From positions 1,438,501 to 1,502,500 of the forward strand of contig NZ_CP042420.1 in assembly GCF_007954625.1 (NCBI RefSeq): DNA of 64,000 bases, in the 5' to 3' direction. Made by a program: the position numbers and the translations under genes. This document shows, in pieces, positions 37,111 through 46,072 of the stretch; the stretch's first letter is position 1, and the number at the start of each line of letters is the position of its first letter. The DNA comes from Leuconostoc lactis (GTDB lineage Bacteria > Bacillota > Bacilli > Lactobacillales > Lactobacillaceae). The notes beneath the pieces were generated by a model. The model was not told the DNA's origin and did no database searches. It saw nothing but the letters and a program-made list of their open reading frames with translations.

Positions 37111-37597
37111 ATTCTACTCTCGCACCAGTCACAACGCGCACCCAATTGGTGTCGGTCGTGCTAGCTAATAATCGTTCAATTTCATGTCGACGATCCGCTG
37201 CAATCACATCTAAAAGTGGTTGCAAGACAAAACGTCGGTTTGCCATTTCACGGTGCGGAATGGTCAAGACATCGTCTGACCAGACTTCATCCCCGAACAC
37301 TAAAATGTCGAGGTCAATGGTACGCGGTCCCCAATGGATTTCGCGGACACGCTTGAGTTGTTGCTCAATCACATGTAGGCTGGCCAACAGTTCTGGTGCT
37401 GACAGTGTTGTTTCTAATCGGACCGCAATGTTATAAAAATCATCTTGGACCACGCCCCCAACTGGTTGGGTTTCATAGACTTGTGAGACGGCGGTCACTG
37501 TGATTGCTGGCATCGCATGCAACAGCTGCACAGCCCGTTGTAAATTGCCTAACCGATCACCAATATTGGACCCCATACTCAAATAGGCCCGCGTCAT
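37097..37597 (-). CDS. folK: HPPK, pterin pyrophosphokinase
   Basis: FolK pyrophosphorylates 6-hydroxymethyl-dihydropterin. The 166-residue protein has YLSMGSNIGDRLGNL, VYETQPVGGVVQDDFYNIAV, REIHWGPRTIDLDILVFGD (metal-binding DLDIL), and IPHREMANRRFVLQPL. It overlaps folB by four bases (ATGA) and folE by 14. Confidence 0.96.
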   Translation of the reverse strand: MTRAYLSMGSNIGDRLGNLQRAVQLLHAMPAITVTAVSQVYETQPVGGVVQDDFYNIAVRLETTLSAPELLASLHVIEQQLKRVREIHWGPRTIDLDILVFGDEVWSDDVLTIPHREMANRRFVLQPLLDVIAADRRHEIERLLASTTDTNWVRVVTGARVEYENI

Positions 37598-37980
37598 GCT
37601 TCAGCCCACTTTGACAGGTCAGTTGGTGTCCCACTGACTTGAATAACAAACGGATCATAGATACCAGGCAATGGAATGTAATCCTTATGAACAGCAACTT
37701 CAATTTTATCCACCTGCGGAAATTGGGTTAATAACGCCACTAACAAAGCATTAGCCAGACTTTCCATCAAGTTAAATTGGCTAGTTGTTACAATGGCTTC
37801 AACCCGTTGATAGACATCAACATATGAAATTGTTGTGGTTAAATCGTCATCTTTCACAGCCGTTTCAATTGGATAATGAACAGTGACATCCACTGCAATT
37901 TGCTGCCCTAATTTCTTTTCTTCATCGAATACGCCGTTATAGGTATAAAACCGCATATTCGGCAAATGAATCATTCCCAT
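37594..37980 (-). CDS. folB: Dihydroneopterin aldolase
   Basis: FolB cleaves dihydroneopterin to the 6-hydroxymethyl pterin. The 128-residue protein has FYTYNGVFDEEKKLGQ, VDVTVHYPIETAVKDDDLTTTISYVDVY, and LMESLANALL with the conserved glutamate. I chose the ATG at 37980, seven bases after AGGGAG. First gene of folB-folK-folE-folC-xtp-folP. Confidence 0.93.
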   Translation of the reverse strand: MGMIHLPNMRFYTYNGVFDEEKKLGQQIAVDVTVHYPIETAVKDDDLTTTISYVDVYQRVEAIVTTSQFNLMESLANALLVALLTQFPQVDKIEVAVHKDYIPLPGIYDPFVIQVSGTPTDLSKWAEA

Positions 37981-38065
37981 CGTTCGTCTCCCTAGCATAT
38001 CGTGATGATATTTTACTGCAATTATGTGTACATGCTGATCATTTATTTTTTAACAATCTGAAAAT

Positions 38066-38092
38066 ATTGTACCATAAATCACCTGATGACAA
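38066..38092 (-). promoter_or_regulatory. Probable promoter of the folate operon
   Basis: On the minus strand TTGTCA (38092-38087) and TACAAT (38071-38066) are spaced by 15 bases, slightly short. The leader to folB would be about 80 bases and shows no riboswitch pattern I recognise. Confidence 0.45.
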
Positions 38093-38139
38093 GACGAATC
38101 TAACTGCTAGCATAAATCGGCCTATGCACTATCGGTAAT

Positions 38140-38184
38140 AAAAAACGCTCAAAATAGTCGTGTTCCCACAACTATTTTGAGCGT
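38140..38184 (-). terminator. Terminator after dedA
   Basis: A perfect 14-bp stem (starting ACGCTCAAAATAGT) with a 12-base loop is followed on the minus strand by TTTTT. It lies 8 bases after the dedA stop. Confidence 0.9.
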
Positions 38185-38191
38185 TACAGGC

Positions 38192-38836
38192 TTAGCCTTG
38201 TTTAGCTTTATTGACTAGTGTTGACACCAGCATTGGTAAGATTGAGATGAAAACAATCCCCACGGTAATCAATTCAAAGTTTTGTTTGACCAACGGAATG
38301 GCCCCAAATAATGCGCCCGCCAATAACATCAGCACAATCCAACTCGCCCCACCCACCGCATTATAACGGGCAAATTTGGCGTATTGCATACGACTCATGC
38401 CGGCTATAAATGGGATAAACGTTCGAACGATTGGCGTAAAACGTGCCAAAATAATGGCACTGGCACCATGCTTATCAAAAAAGTTTTGTGACTTTTCCAA
38501 TTTGTCACGACTAATGAGCTTGGCCCCCCAACGACTAGAAGAAAGGACAGGCCCAAAATGTTCCCCGATTTCAAAATTCACAAAATCGCCCAGAATTGCT
38601 GCCGGCACTAACAATAACACTAACAGCAAAAAGTTCAGGCCGTTAAACGATAATGTCGACAATGATCCGACTAAAAATAAAATCGAATCACCCGGTAAAA
38701 ACGGTAAAATCACCAACCCTGTTTCAATAAAAATTAAGGCAAATAAAATCCCATAAACCAAAATCGGATTTTGGTGTGCCAGTTGCGGTAAGTAGACATT
38801 AAAATTGAGTAAACTTGAAATAATCCCTGTTAACAT
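38192..38836 (-). CDS. DedA family membrane protein
   Basis: This 214-residue protein of the DedA/VTT family has the membrane-entrant signature LPFLPGDSILFLVGSL with an acidic residue, then ARFTPIVRTFIPFIAGMSRMQYAKFARYNAVGGASWI. Family members act as lipid-carrier flippases (undecaprenyl phosphate or phosphatidylethanolamine) or support proton-motive force. It stands alone with its own terminator. Confidence 0.92.
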   Translation of the reverse strand: MLTGIISSLLNFNVYLPQLAHQNPILVYGILFALIFIETGLVILPFLPGDSILFLVGSLSTLSFNGLNFLLLVLLLVPAAILGDFVNFEIGEHFGPVLSSSRWGAKLISRDKLEKSQNFFDKHGASAIILARFTPIVRTFIPFIAGMSRMQYAKFARYNAVGGASWIVLMLLAGALFGAIPLVKQNFELITVGIVFISILPMLVSTLVNKAKQG

Positions 38837-38961
38837 GTGTTGATATCCTTTTTATGTTAGGTTTCTCTCAAGTATAAGCTTATGTTGGGCATTAAGCCCG
38901 ATTATTTCATGATTAAATTCTGATATTTTGTCAGCAATCATCAGCTGTCTGTCAAACCTGA

Positions 38962-39777
38962 TCACTTAAAATCAAAATTTGAAATATCTGTTTGTAAAAT
39001 TCGGTCAACAATGATTGGTGTTTTCTTGCGGTAAGCTTTGGCACCTGATTCAAAAATCAGCCAAATATTATCCCCTTGAAAATCAATCCCTTCTAAATAA
39101 GGTGGCAACTGCGCCATCGTCCCAGCATAAGTAAACTCATTGGTTGTCGCATCGTACTGATAACGCATCATAGCAGCGGGCTGCTTACCATAAGAAAAAG
39201 TAATATATAAATTTTCATGATAGAAATTGATGCCTTGAATGTGACCGTTTGCTGTTTGAAGCTTGGTATCACGATTCAGTTTACCCGTTGGTGCTTGCCC
39301 GTCTGGATCAGCCATCAACGTATTGGTCGTGCGATTAATAGGAAAACGTTGAATCAACCCATTTTTGTTGGCACTAAATGTCCCAACCCAGATGGCATCT
39401 TGGTAATACTCAATTGTCGCCGCAGTTTTGATATCTGCTAGTGTTATGACGTCGTCAAATTACGTCAAAATTTGGTCTTTTTTAGATTTGATCAGCTTAC
39501 TAATTTGAATACGCCCTAATTTTGTCACCCCTTGACTATCATCTGACAGATATAGGGTTTGCGTACGGTCATCAATGGTAATCCCGCCAACATGCGCACG
39601 AGTTGGTAAGGTAATTGTCTTAATCCACTGGTGCGTTTTGCGGTCAATCAAAAACAACACCGAATTTAATTGACGCGTATGGTCATAGGCACTCACAAAG
39701 ATATACTTGTCATTTAGTGTGAGGCTTTGTGGCGTCATATTCGTTGTATATTGCCATTGCTTTGCCTGCCCAACAGA
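38962..39777 (-). pseudogene. Propeller-like surface protein remnant, in-frame stop
   Basis: Two pieces in the same frame make one gene. The upstream part reads TPQSLTLNDKYIFVSAYDH and VLFLIDRKTHQWIKTITLP, HVGGITIDDRTQTLYLSDD; after TAA at 39462-39460 the frame continues FDDVITLADIKTAATIEYYQDAIWVGTF, then IQRFPINRTTN and GIDFQGDNIWLIFESGAKAYRK. A single change such as GAA to TAA explains the stop. The frame also extends upstream of 39738 to a TAA at 39780-39778 without a signal peptide, so the 5' end is lost too. The repeated strands suggest a YncE-like beta-propeller. I recognise the type from lactobacillus secreted proteins but cannot give a function. Confidence 0.78.
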
Positions 39778-39804
39778 TTAACTTTCAACTATTATGATCG
39801 TATC

Positions 39805-39821
39805 ATGAGATGGTGTCTCAT
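39805..39821. repeat. Short inverted repeat between the remnant and the MFS gene
   Basis: ATGAGA and TCTCAT are separated by five bases in an AT-rich stretch upstream of the remnant gene and of the MFS promoter. It might be an operator; nothing else supports this. Confidence 0.3.
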
Positions 39822-39914
39822 AAAACAAGATTTAATAAATTTTAATGCTATACTGCATACCAACGAACAAAAAATTATTCTAATAATATATCGTACTAAG
39901 TTGTGTCTGATAAC

Positions 39915-39941
39915 TTGACATGCCAGAAAATTCATTATAGA
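39915..39941 (+). promoter_or_regulatory. Probable promoter of the MFS efflux gene
   Basis: A consensus TTGACA (39915-39920) and TATAGA (39936-39941) are 15 bases apart, slightly short. The transcript would start near 39948 and carry a leader of about 90 bases that includes a terminator-like hairpin. Confidence 0.5.
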
Positions 39942-39990
39942 CTAAATGAATTGTAATTCAATTTTAATCAGCGCAATTGATCGAATTGCA

Positions 39991-40026
39991 AAGCTGGCAT
40001 GTCTGGAAAGACACGTCAGCTTTTTT
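39991..40026 (+). promoter_or_regulatory. Attenuator-like terminator in the MFS leader
   Basis: The arms AAGCTGGCATGTCT and AGACACGTCAGCTT (one G-U and one mismatch) enclose GGAA and are followed by TTTTTT, directly abutting the AAGGAG ribosome site at 40027-40032. Between promoter and gene this can only act as a conditional terminator or as RNA left over from a displaced upstream gene. A perfect GCAATT / AATTGC repeat at 39973-39989 could form an alternative fold. Antibiotic-responsive leaders before efflux genes use this layout. Confidence 0.62.
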
Positions 40027-40028
40027 AA
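39999..40028 (+). other. Possible 9-codon leader peptide
   Basis: ATG at 39999-40001 opens MSGKTRQLF and stops at TAA 40026-40028, next to the MFS ribosome site. AAAG lies six to nine bases ahead, a weak site. The ATG is within the 5' arm of the hairpin, so ribosomes on it would open the terminator. It is short enough to occur by chance. Confidence 0.3.
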
Positions 40029-40039
40029 GGAGTTTATGC

Positions 40040-41383
40040 ATGACAGAAAAAGTAGCGTTAAAAGAACTTTTGGCGATTGTCGCTCTCTCAGTCGTTGCCT
40101 TCTCAGGCATTATGGCTGAAACCGCCATGAATGTCACCTTTACGGTGTTATCACAAGAATTCAATCGCGATTTAAACAGGATTCAATGGGTGACGACGCT
40201 TTATCTCTTAGCCGTCACCATCATGATTACGACCAGTGCTTTTTTGATTAAGCGCTTTAATAGCCGATGGTTATGGTTGAGTAGTGTGTTTATTTTCCTA
40301 ATTGGCACGCTGTTAAGTGGTTTTGCCCCAACACTCACATGGCTTTTGATCGGCCGTATCCTAGAAGGTATTGCCGCCGGCATTGCCATGCCGTTAGTCT
40401 TCAACTATGTTGTTGATGTCGTACCAGCTAAATACGTGGGTACCTATATGGGGCTCGCCTCACTGGTGGTTGGTTTAGCGCCGTCATTTGGTCCCACTTA
40501 CGGCGGTGCCTTAGTTGAAATTTTGGGTTGGCGGTCCATTTTCTTTATTCTATTAATCGCACCATTCGTCTCTTTACTACTGGGTTGGTGGACAATTGGT
40601 AAAATTAAACAACCACCCATCACCAAATCATTTGACGCTGTGGCTTTTGCGCTCCTAGCTGTGTCGCTAACGGCAGCCTTACTGGTGGTCAATACACTTG
40701 AATCCGGCACTTTGAATTGGCCTTATTTAAGTTTAGCCGTCATCATGCTACTGGCTTTTATTTGGCGTAGCAACACCTCACAAAAAGTATTCTTAAATTT
40801 AAAACTACTGACACAATTAAAATTTACCGCCTTATTAGTTGCGATTTCGTTGTATATGTTTGTCATGTTGGGGTTAAATTTAATCATTCCAACCTATCTC
40901 CAAAATGTCCAACACACCTCAAGCTTCTGGGCAGGATTTGCTTTATTACCTGGTACCCTGTTAGGCGCCTTTTTCAACCCCTTATTTGGTCGTATGTACG
41001 ACAAAATCGGTGCTAAAGCACCGATCTATATTGGTCACAGTATTTTCACTGCGACTGTTATCATTCTGACAATTTTGACGAAGCAGTTGAGTCTCATCTT
41101 AGTGATTGTGCTCTACATTTTGTTTATTCTCGGTCGCAATATGTCGTATACAAATGCACAAACAGCCGCAATTGCTGAACAAACTGATGCGGTAAAATCT
41201 GATGCGACAGCCATTATTCAATCAACACAAATGTTTATGGGGGCTTTGGGCACCACCGTTGCCGCACTCCTACAATCACACGGCGGCGTCTTAATTGGCT
41301 TTGGTTGGTTTAATTTGCTGGCGATTAGCTTATCCCTGTTGATTTTCGGACTCCTTATTTTTTACTTTAAATCAACACGATAA
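40040..41383 (+). CDS. MFS drug efflux transporter, DHA2-like
   Basis: This 447-residue membrane protein is a major facilitator exporter of the DHA2 kind (LmrB/EmrB relatives), using proton exchange. It has 12-14 spans, NRIQWVTTLYLLAVTIMI (the DHA2 segment in helix 2), LLIGRILEGIAAGIAMPL, and motif C-like GLAPSFGPTYGGALVE. I chose ATG 40040, seven bases after AAGGAG. It is alone, preceded by an attenuator-like leader and followed by a bidirectional terminator. Substrates are unknown. Confidence 0.88.
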   Translation: MTEKVALKELLAIVALSVVAFSGIMAETAMNVTFTVLSQEFNRDLNRIQWVTTLYLLAVTIMITTSAFLIKRFNSRWLWLSSVFIFLIGTLLSGFAPTLTWLLIGRILEGIAAGIAMPLVFNYVVDVVPAKYVGTYMGLASLVVGLAPSFGPTYGGALVEILGWRSIFFILLIAPFVSLLLGWWTIGKIKQPPITKSFDAVAFALLAVSLTAALLVVNTLESGTLNWPYLSLAVIMLLAFIWRSNTSQKVFLNLKLLTQLKFTALLVAISLYMFVMLGLNLIIPTYLQNVQHTSSFWAGFALLPGTLLGAFFNPLFGRMYDKIGAKAPIYIGHSIFTATVIILTILTKQLSLILVIVLYILFILGRNMSYTNAQTAAIAEQTDAVKSDATAIIQSTQMFMGALGTTVAALLQSHGGVLIGFGWFNLLAISLSLLIFGLLIFYFKSTR

Positions 41384-41423
41384 AAAAGGCACACAATTTT
41401 GCGTTAAATTGTGTGCCTTTTTT
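41384..41423. terminator. Bidirectional terminator between MFS and TrpF-like genes
   Basis: The stem AAAAAAGGCACACAATTT / AAATTGTGTGCCTTTTTT has T-runs on both strands and separates two converging genes. Confidence 0.9.
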
Positions 41424-41435
41424 GTGGCCATGATA

Positions 41436-42026
41436 TTAATTTTGATGGGCAATCGTGACCAATTGTGACAGCAAGGTCGGATTCTTCACACCATCACCTT
41501 CAACAGCCGTAGCAATGGCGACCCATTCTGGTTGCACCTGCGTCATCACAGTTTGTAGATTGTCAACTGTCAAGTCACCCGCCAACATGATTGGCTTTTT
41601 CCGAAGCGGCTTAGGTGGCACTGATTGCCAATCAAAAGATGTCTCAATCGTAGCAGCGGTATCTATCAAAATAATATCAGCCGCTGCTTCTAGCATGACT
41701 TCTACCGGTTCTCGAACTTGAATCACGGGAACACCCCGATCATGTAACAAGGTTACTGCATCTTCAGTTGTTTGACTTGGCAACTGCACGCCTTGGATGA
41801 CACCATTATCAAAAAAAGTGAGGATATCCATCACATTTTGATCGTCAAACACACCATATAGTGGTATGTTTTTATCCAACTGCTCACGAATCTGCATCGC
41901 TGTCATAATCCCAACACTGTAGCGGTGTCCTGGCGCAAGTATCACGCTCGCCATGTCAGGTTGGAGCGTATTGACGAGATCAGCATCCGCCACGTTAAGT
42001 AGCCCACTCAAGTTAATTTTAGTCAT
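41436..42026 (-). CDS. TrpF-like barrel protein lacking the catalytic cysteine
   Basis: This 196-residue protein resembles phosphoribosylanthranilate isomerase: INLSGL where TrpF has IKICGL, IPLYGVFDDQN, VIQGVQLP, FDW near 131-133, then IMLAGDLTVDNLQTVM and VEGDGVKNP. The catalytic cysteine is Ser7, the GGTG-type phosphate loop before FDW is altered, and DVSSGVE is ATAVE; the acidic partner (Asp122 in LIDT) may remain. No trp genes are near. Activity in tryptophan synthesis is doubtful; it may have a new role. It is monocistronic. Confidence 0.72.
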   Translation of the reverse strand: MTKINLSGLLNVADADLVNTLQPDMASVILAPGHRYSVGIMTAMQIREQLDKNIPLYGVFDDQNVMDILTFFDNGVIQGVQLPSQTTEDAVTLLHDRGVPVIQVREPVEVMLEAAADIILIDTAATIETSFDWQSVPPKPLRKKPIMLAGDLTVDNLQTVMTQVQPEWVAIATAVEGDGVKNPTLLSQLVTIAHQN

Positions 42027-42195
42027 AATTAGGTGTTAATCCTCTTAATCTGCTTACTAATGTTCATTTTATCATTTTTATACAAATAAAAACGTTCTAA
42101 AAATAGTTGCGTGAGCAATATTTTCAAAACGTTGAGTGCCGTGATGATGATTAATCATGGCATCTAAAATTTTATAAAAACGGAAGTTAACTATC

Positions 42196-43074
42196 TTAAA
42201 AGAATTGCATACTATATGTGCCTTTAAAGGTATCACCGGCAGCCAAAACATTCACGCCAAACTTTTCTTTGAAGTTACCCGTTGAATCTACCGTATCAGC
42301 AATACCCCACCAAGGCTCCAGGGCAATAAATGGTGCTTGCTTACCGGCTGGTGTCCAGATGCCAATAAATTGTGCGTTTTCTAACGTCATCCGTAGCCCG
42401 TGTTGGTTCGCCAAACGTGCTAGCAAGAATGACGTTTTTTGGCGATCTAACTTTAGAATAATGGCATCATCATGATAATCTTCTTGTCGCAACCGCAACG
42501 GAATATTGGCATTAAACGGTGTTGCAGCATTAGGATTTGAGTATGGCCCAGTCAAGCGTACGCGATCATAGATTTTTTCTGGTTCAATTGATACGTAGTA
42601 GTCTGAAAACTTACCGCCATCCAATGGTAGATTAAAGGCAGGATGCCCACCAACGCTAAAGAAGAGGGATTCTTCTTTATCCGTATTCGTCACAATATAA
42701 GCAACTTTCAATTCGTTGTCATCGGTTAGCTCATAACTAATATCAAATTGGAACTTAAATGGGTAAATACGCAAAGTTGAATCCGTGTCATGAATCCGGA
42801 AAACCGCACGAGTCTCACTTTGTTCGACGACCTCAAACAAGGTATTACGCGCAAAACCATGTTGATTCATAAAATAAGTTTCACCAGCAACTTTGAATTG
42901 ATCACCGCGTAAACGACCAACAATTGGAAAAAGATTAGACGCATGGCGTCCCCAATATTTAGGGTCTCCAACCCAAATATATTCCAACTCAGCCTGTTTA
43001 TGCCAAACGCTTGTCAATTCAGCGCCGTATTCGTTAATTTGAACTTTTAAGTCATTGTTTTCTAGTGTAATCAT
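42196..43074 (-). CDS. Aldose 1-epimerase family protein (LacX-like)
   Basis: This 292-residue beta-sandwich mutarotase-like protein has YIWVGDPKYWGRHASNLFPIVGRL, YFMNQHGFARNTLF (His), VGGHPAFNLPL (His), and FIALEPWWGIAD with the catalytic-type glutamate. It fits the LacX branch of aldose epimerases, which interconvert sugar anomers; the exact sugar is unknown. No sugar operon is adjacent. The 42027-42195 gap ahead of the TrpF-like gene shows only a palindrome at 42137-42162 with no T-run. Confidence 0.87.
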   Translation of the reverse strand: MITLENNDLKVQINEYGAELTSVWHKQAELEYIWVGDPKYWGRHASNLFPIVGRLRGDQFKVAGETYFMNQHGFARNTLFEVVEQSETRAVFRIHDTDSTLRIYPFKFQFDISYELTDDNELKVAYIVTNTDKEESLFFSVGGHPAFNLPLDGGKFSDYYVSIEPEKIYDRVRLTGPYSNPNAATPFNANIPLRLRQEDYHDDAIILKLDRQKTSFLLARLANQHGLRMTLENAQFIGIWTPAGKQAPFIALEPWWGIADTVDSTGNFKEKFGVNVLAAGDTFKGTYSMQFF

Positions 43075-43127
43075 AATATCTATATTCTACCAAATTTTTT
43101 TACAAAATGTTGTGCTGTCTGCGTTGA

Positions 43128-44036
43128 TCAGTCTTTTTTTGCCCGTGGAAAGAAAGACTGATAATTTTTTTGCAGGCTTTCACGTGTCACATGTGTATAC
43201 ATCTGCGTGGTTGACAAGTTCACATGTCCCAATAATTCCTGAACTGTGCGCATATCAGCCCCGTGGTTCAACAAATGGGTGGCAAAAGTATGACGCAACA
43301 TATGCGGATGAATGGTGCCAGTTAACGCTGATTTTTTCATCAATTCATTTAAAATATAAGTAATCCCAGCTGCCGTAATCGGTTCGCCACGATGATTCAC
43401 AAAGACACGATCATGCGGGGCTTGTTTCGCCACTAACTGCGGTCGTAGCTCATGTAAATACTGGGTCATCGCTTGCGCTGCAAAATGACCAAATGGCACG
43501 TAGCGATCCTTGTTACCTTTACCATGAATTAACACTAATCGTTGGGCAAAATCGAGTTGGGCAATGGTTAAATTGGCAATTTCCGCCACACGCGCACCTG
43601 TCGCATACAAAAATTCAAGCAATGCCGCGTTACGTTGCCAAAGTGGCTCGTCTTCTGCATAAGCCACTTCAAACAATGTCGTCAATTCCGATTCGTAAAA
43701 AAATTCCGGTAAATGGCTTTGGTGTTTGCGCAACGCCACATTTTCAAACGGATTATCACTGACAAATTGATTGGCCAACATAAATTGAAAAAACATCCGT
43801 AAACTACTGATTTTGCGCGCAATTGTTGTACGTGCCAACCGGCGCTCATACAACTCATTTAAATACACCCGAACGTCTAAAGTCTGCACCGCACGGTAGG
43901 TCGTAAAACCACCATTTTCGGCTAAAAACGTGGTGAAAGCCTCGATATCGGTTAGATAAGCTTTAACGGTTAAATCAGAATATTGCCGTTCAGCTTGCAG
44001 GTAATCTTGATACAATTGTGCTTCTTTGGTTGTCAT
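43128..44036 (-). CDS. xerC: Tyrosine recombinase, XerC/XerD family
   Basis: This 302-residue site-specific recombinase has the SAM-like N-terminal domain and catalytic residues Arg149 (ATGARVAEI), Lys173 (HGKGNKDRYVPF), His245 and Arg248 (HPHMLRHTFATHLL), His271 (LLGHVN), and Tyr280 (TQMYTHV). Length and lack of adjacent mobile genes suggest the chromosomal dimer-resolution enzyme rather than an integrase. XerC versus XerD is not decidable with certainty here. Confidence 0.88.
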   Translation of the reverse strand: MTTKEAQLYQDYLQAERQYSDLTVKAYLTDIEAFTTFLAENGGFTTYRAVQTLDVRVYLNELYERRLARTTIARKISSLRMFFQFMLANQFVSDNPFENVALRKHQSHLPEFFYESELTTLFEVAYAEDEPLWQRNAALLEFLYATGARVAEIANLTIAQLDFAQRLVLIHGKGNKDRYVPFGHFAAQAMTQYLHELRPQLVAKQAPHDRVFVNHRGEPITAAGITYILNELMKKSALTGTIHPHMLRHTFATHLLNHGADMRTVQELLGHVNLSTTQMYTHVTRESLQKNYQSFFPRAKKD

Positions 44037-44187
44037 ATTCTTATTATAACCTGAAAAACTTAAGAACTTTTAAATTTAGTTATAATCAATCAAACATCCC
44101 CCTGTTAACCACGTATTTCGCTATGATAGAAGTAGCTAAATTTTATTCTTGATTGAAAAACAAAAATAGACATCAGGGAGTATCCTT

Positions 44188-44628
44188 ATGAAAATTCCAA
44201 TACAAACACCACTTGAACAACTACGTGATGGTATCAACACGTTGCAACATCAGATTCAGCAAGGACTTGCGACTTTCCGTAAAAATATTTTGACTAACCG
44301 TGATGCGCGACACACTCCCAAGCACCCACAGTCCAACACGGATTCCCGCGCCGTTTCAATCGTATCATATGAAGCCACGCCAAAAGCGGTTGATGCCGAT
44401 AGTTTTGCTTATGCGTTGACAGCTGAAATGACCGAAAATCAGGCGGATAATCTGACACAACCTATCCGTCGGCACTGGTATCGGGTCTTGTGGCAACACC
44501 CCGCTCGCGTCATCGCAGTACTGGTTGTTATGGTTTTGCTGGTCTATACGGTGATTATGTTTGCGCAAGCTAAAAGTAATCACACCACACAAATCACGAG
44601 CCCAAATACACAACAACGCAGTAATTAA
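44188..44628 (+). CDS. Small protein with one C-terminal membrane span, unknown
   Basis: I do not recognise this 146-residue protein. It has a helical, Gln-rich start (PLEQLRDGINTLQHQIQQGLATF), a polar middle, and one span near 112-133 (VIAVLVVMVLLVYTVIMFA), with a short polar tail. This looks like a cytoplasmic domain with a tail anchor. A GGGAG site precedes the ATG at 44188. It is a lone plus-strand gene between xerC and a UPF0210 gene, with a bidirectional terminator. Confidence 0.72.
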   Translation: MKIPIQTPLEQLRDGINTLQHQIQQGLATFRKNILTNRDARHTPKHPQSNTDSRAVSIVSYEATPKAVDADSFAYALTAEMTENQADNLTQPIRRHWYRVLWQHPARVIAVLVVMVLLVYTVIMFAQAKSNHTTQITSPNTQQRSN

Positions 44629-44660
44629 AAAAGCAACGCCCATCTGGGCGTTGCTTTTTT
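44627..44660. terminator. Bidirectional terminator
   Basis: The stem AAAAAAGCAACGCCC / GGGCGTTGCTTTTTT has a short loop and lies between converging genes. Confidence 0.9.
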
Positions 44661-46002
44661 AATTCTTAAAGGAATGAATTGGGGCCGGAATATGCCCACC
44701 ACGATTAATAAAATCAGCACTTGATTTTGGTACAACCGGCATCACTGGCGCTGTCCCCAGCAAGCCACCATAGTCCACCATATCACCAACTTTAGTCCCG
44801 TTGGTTGGTAACACGCGGACTGCGGTTGTCTTGTTGTTTTGCACACCAATCGCTGCTTCATCAGCGATCATAGCCGCAATCGTTGTTGCTGGCGTATCAC
44901 CAGGTACGGCAATCATATCCAACCCAACTGAGCAGACGGATGTCATCGCCTCAAGCTTGGCCAATGACAAAATACCAGCTTTAACCGCATCAATCATGCC
45001 CGCATCTTCAGAAACCGGAATAAAGGCCCCTGATAATCCACCAACACGCTGTGACGCCATCACGCCACCCTTTTTAACCGCATCATTGAGCAACATCAAA
45101 GCCGCTGTTGTCCCATGAGTACCGACCATTTCTAAGCCAATTTCTTCCAAGACTTCCGCCACTGAATCACCACAAGCCGGTGTTGGTGCTAAACTCAAAT
45201 CCACAATGCCAAATTCAACGCCCAACCGTTCAGCCGCTAACGCCCCAACCATTTGACCGACACGTGTAATCTTAAAGGCAGTCTTTTTAACCGTTTCCGC
45301 AACAATATGAATTGGTTCGCCCTTCACTTTTTCAAGTGCACGCTTCACCACACCAGGGCCAGAAACACCGACATTAATCACCACATCGGCTTCTGTCACG
45401 CCATGGAAAGCCCCTGCCATAAACGGATTATCTTCCACCGCATTGGCAAACACCACTAACTTCGCATTGGCTGTGTCTGACTTATCCGTAATCGCTTTGA
45501 TCGTTTCACCCATTAACTTAACCGCGTCCAAGTTAATGCCTGCTTTGGATGACCCAATATTCACACTTGACATGACAAGGTCTGTTTCGGTCAACGCGCG
45601 TGGCAATGATTTGATCAAAGCCAGGTCACCATTGGCAAACCCCTTTTGTACAAGCGCTGAATACCCGCCAATAAAGTCAACCCCAACAGTTTTAGCCGCA
45701 TCATCCAAGGCATGCGCGTATAACAACATCTCATCTGGCGTAGCTTTACCAGCGATTAAAGCAATTGGCGTCACACTAATCCGCTTGTTGGTAATTGGAA
45801 TCCCGAATTCACGTTCGATTTGTTGCGCGACCGCCACTAAATCCTTGGCGTAGGTTGTAATTTTATCATAAATATTTTTTGCCGTATCTGCCGGTGTCCC
45901 AGCAATCGTATCAAGCAGTGAAATACCCATTGTCACAGTACGAATATCCAAATGCTCTTCGGCAACCATGTTAATTGTTTCTATAATTTGCGTGGTTTCC
46001 AT
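44659..46002 (-). CDS. UPF0210 / PFL family protein (DUF711)
   Basis: This 447-residue protein belongs to DUF711/UPF0210, whose fold relates to pyruvate formate lyase; function is unknown. Recognisable stretches are [57 protein letters not shown] and the C-terminal [11 protein letters not shown]. It carries Cys in ACGDS but no glycyl-radical motif. The ATG at 46002 follows GGGAG; an earlier start at 46026 is less likely. It follows the ACT-domain gene by 70 bases, a pairing conserved across many bacteria and archaea. Confidence 0.9.
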   Translation of the reverse strand: METTQIIETINMVAEEHLDIRTVTMGISLLDTIAGTPADTAKNIYDKITTYAKDLVAVAQQIEREFGIPITNKRISVTPIALIAGKATPDEMLLYAHALDDAAKTVGVDFIGGYSALVQKGFANGDLALIKSLPRALTETDLVMSSVNIGSSKAGINLDAVKLMGETIKAITDKSDTANAKLVVFANAVEDNPFMAGAFHGVTEADVVINVGVSGPGVVKRALEKVKGEPIHIVAETVKKTAFKITRVGQMVGALAAERLGVEFGIVDLSLAPTPACGDSVAEVLEEIGLEMVGTHGTTAALMLLNDAVKKGGVMASQRVGGLSGAFIPVSEDAGMIDAVKAGILSLAKLEAMTSVCSVGLDMIAVPGDTPATTIAAMIADEAAIGVQNNKTTAVRVLPTNGTKVGDMVDYGGLLGTAPVMPVVPKSSADFINRGGHIPAPIHSFKN

Positions 46003-46072
46003 GACTTCTCCCAAATTTTTGGCCATTAATCAACCGCAATGCCACATCAAAAATAACCCCTAACATCAATTT

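Noticed and set aside
42137..42162. Palindrome TGCCGTGAT / ATCATGGCA as a terminator
   Set aside because: No T-run on either strand at the right place; it might be an operator but nothing else supports that.
43128..44036. Phage or island integrase
   Set aside because: Length and motifs fit XerC/XerD, and no tRNA, att repeat or phage genes are nearby.
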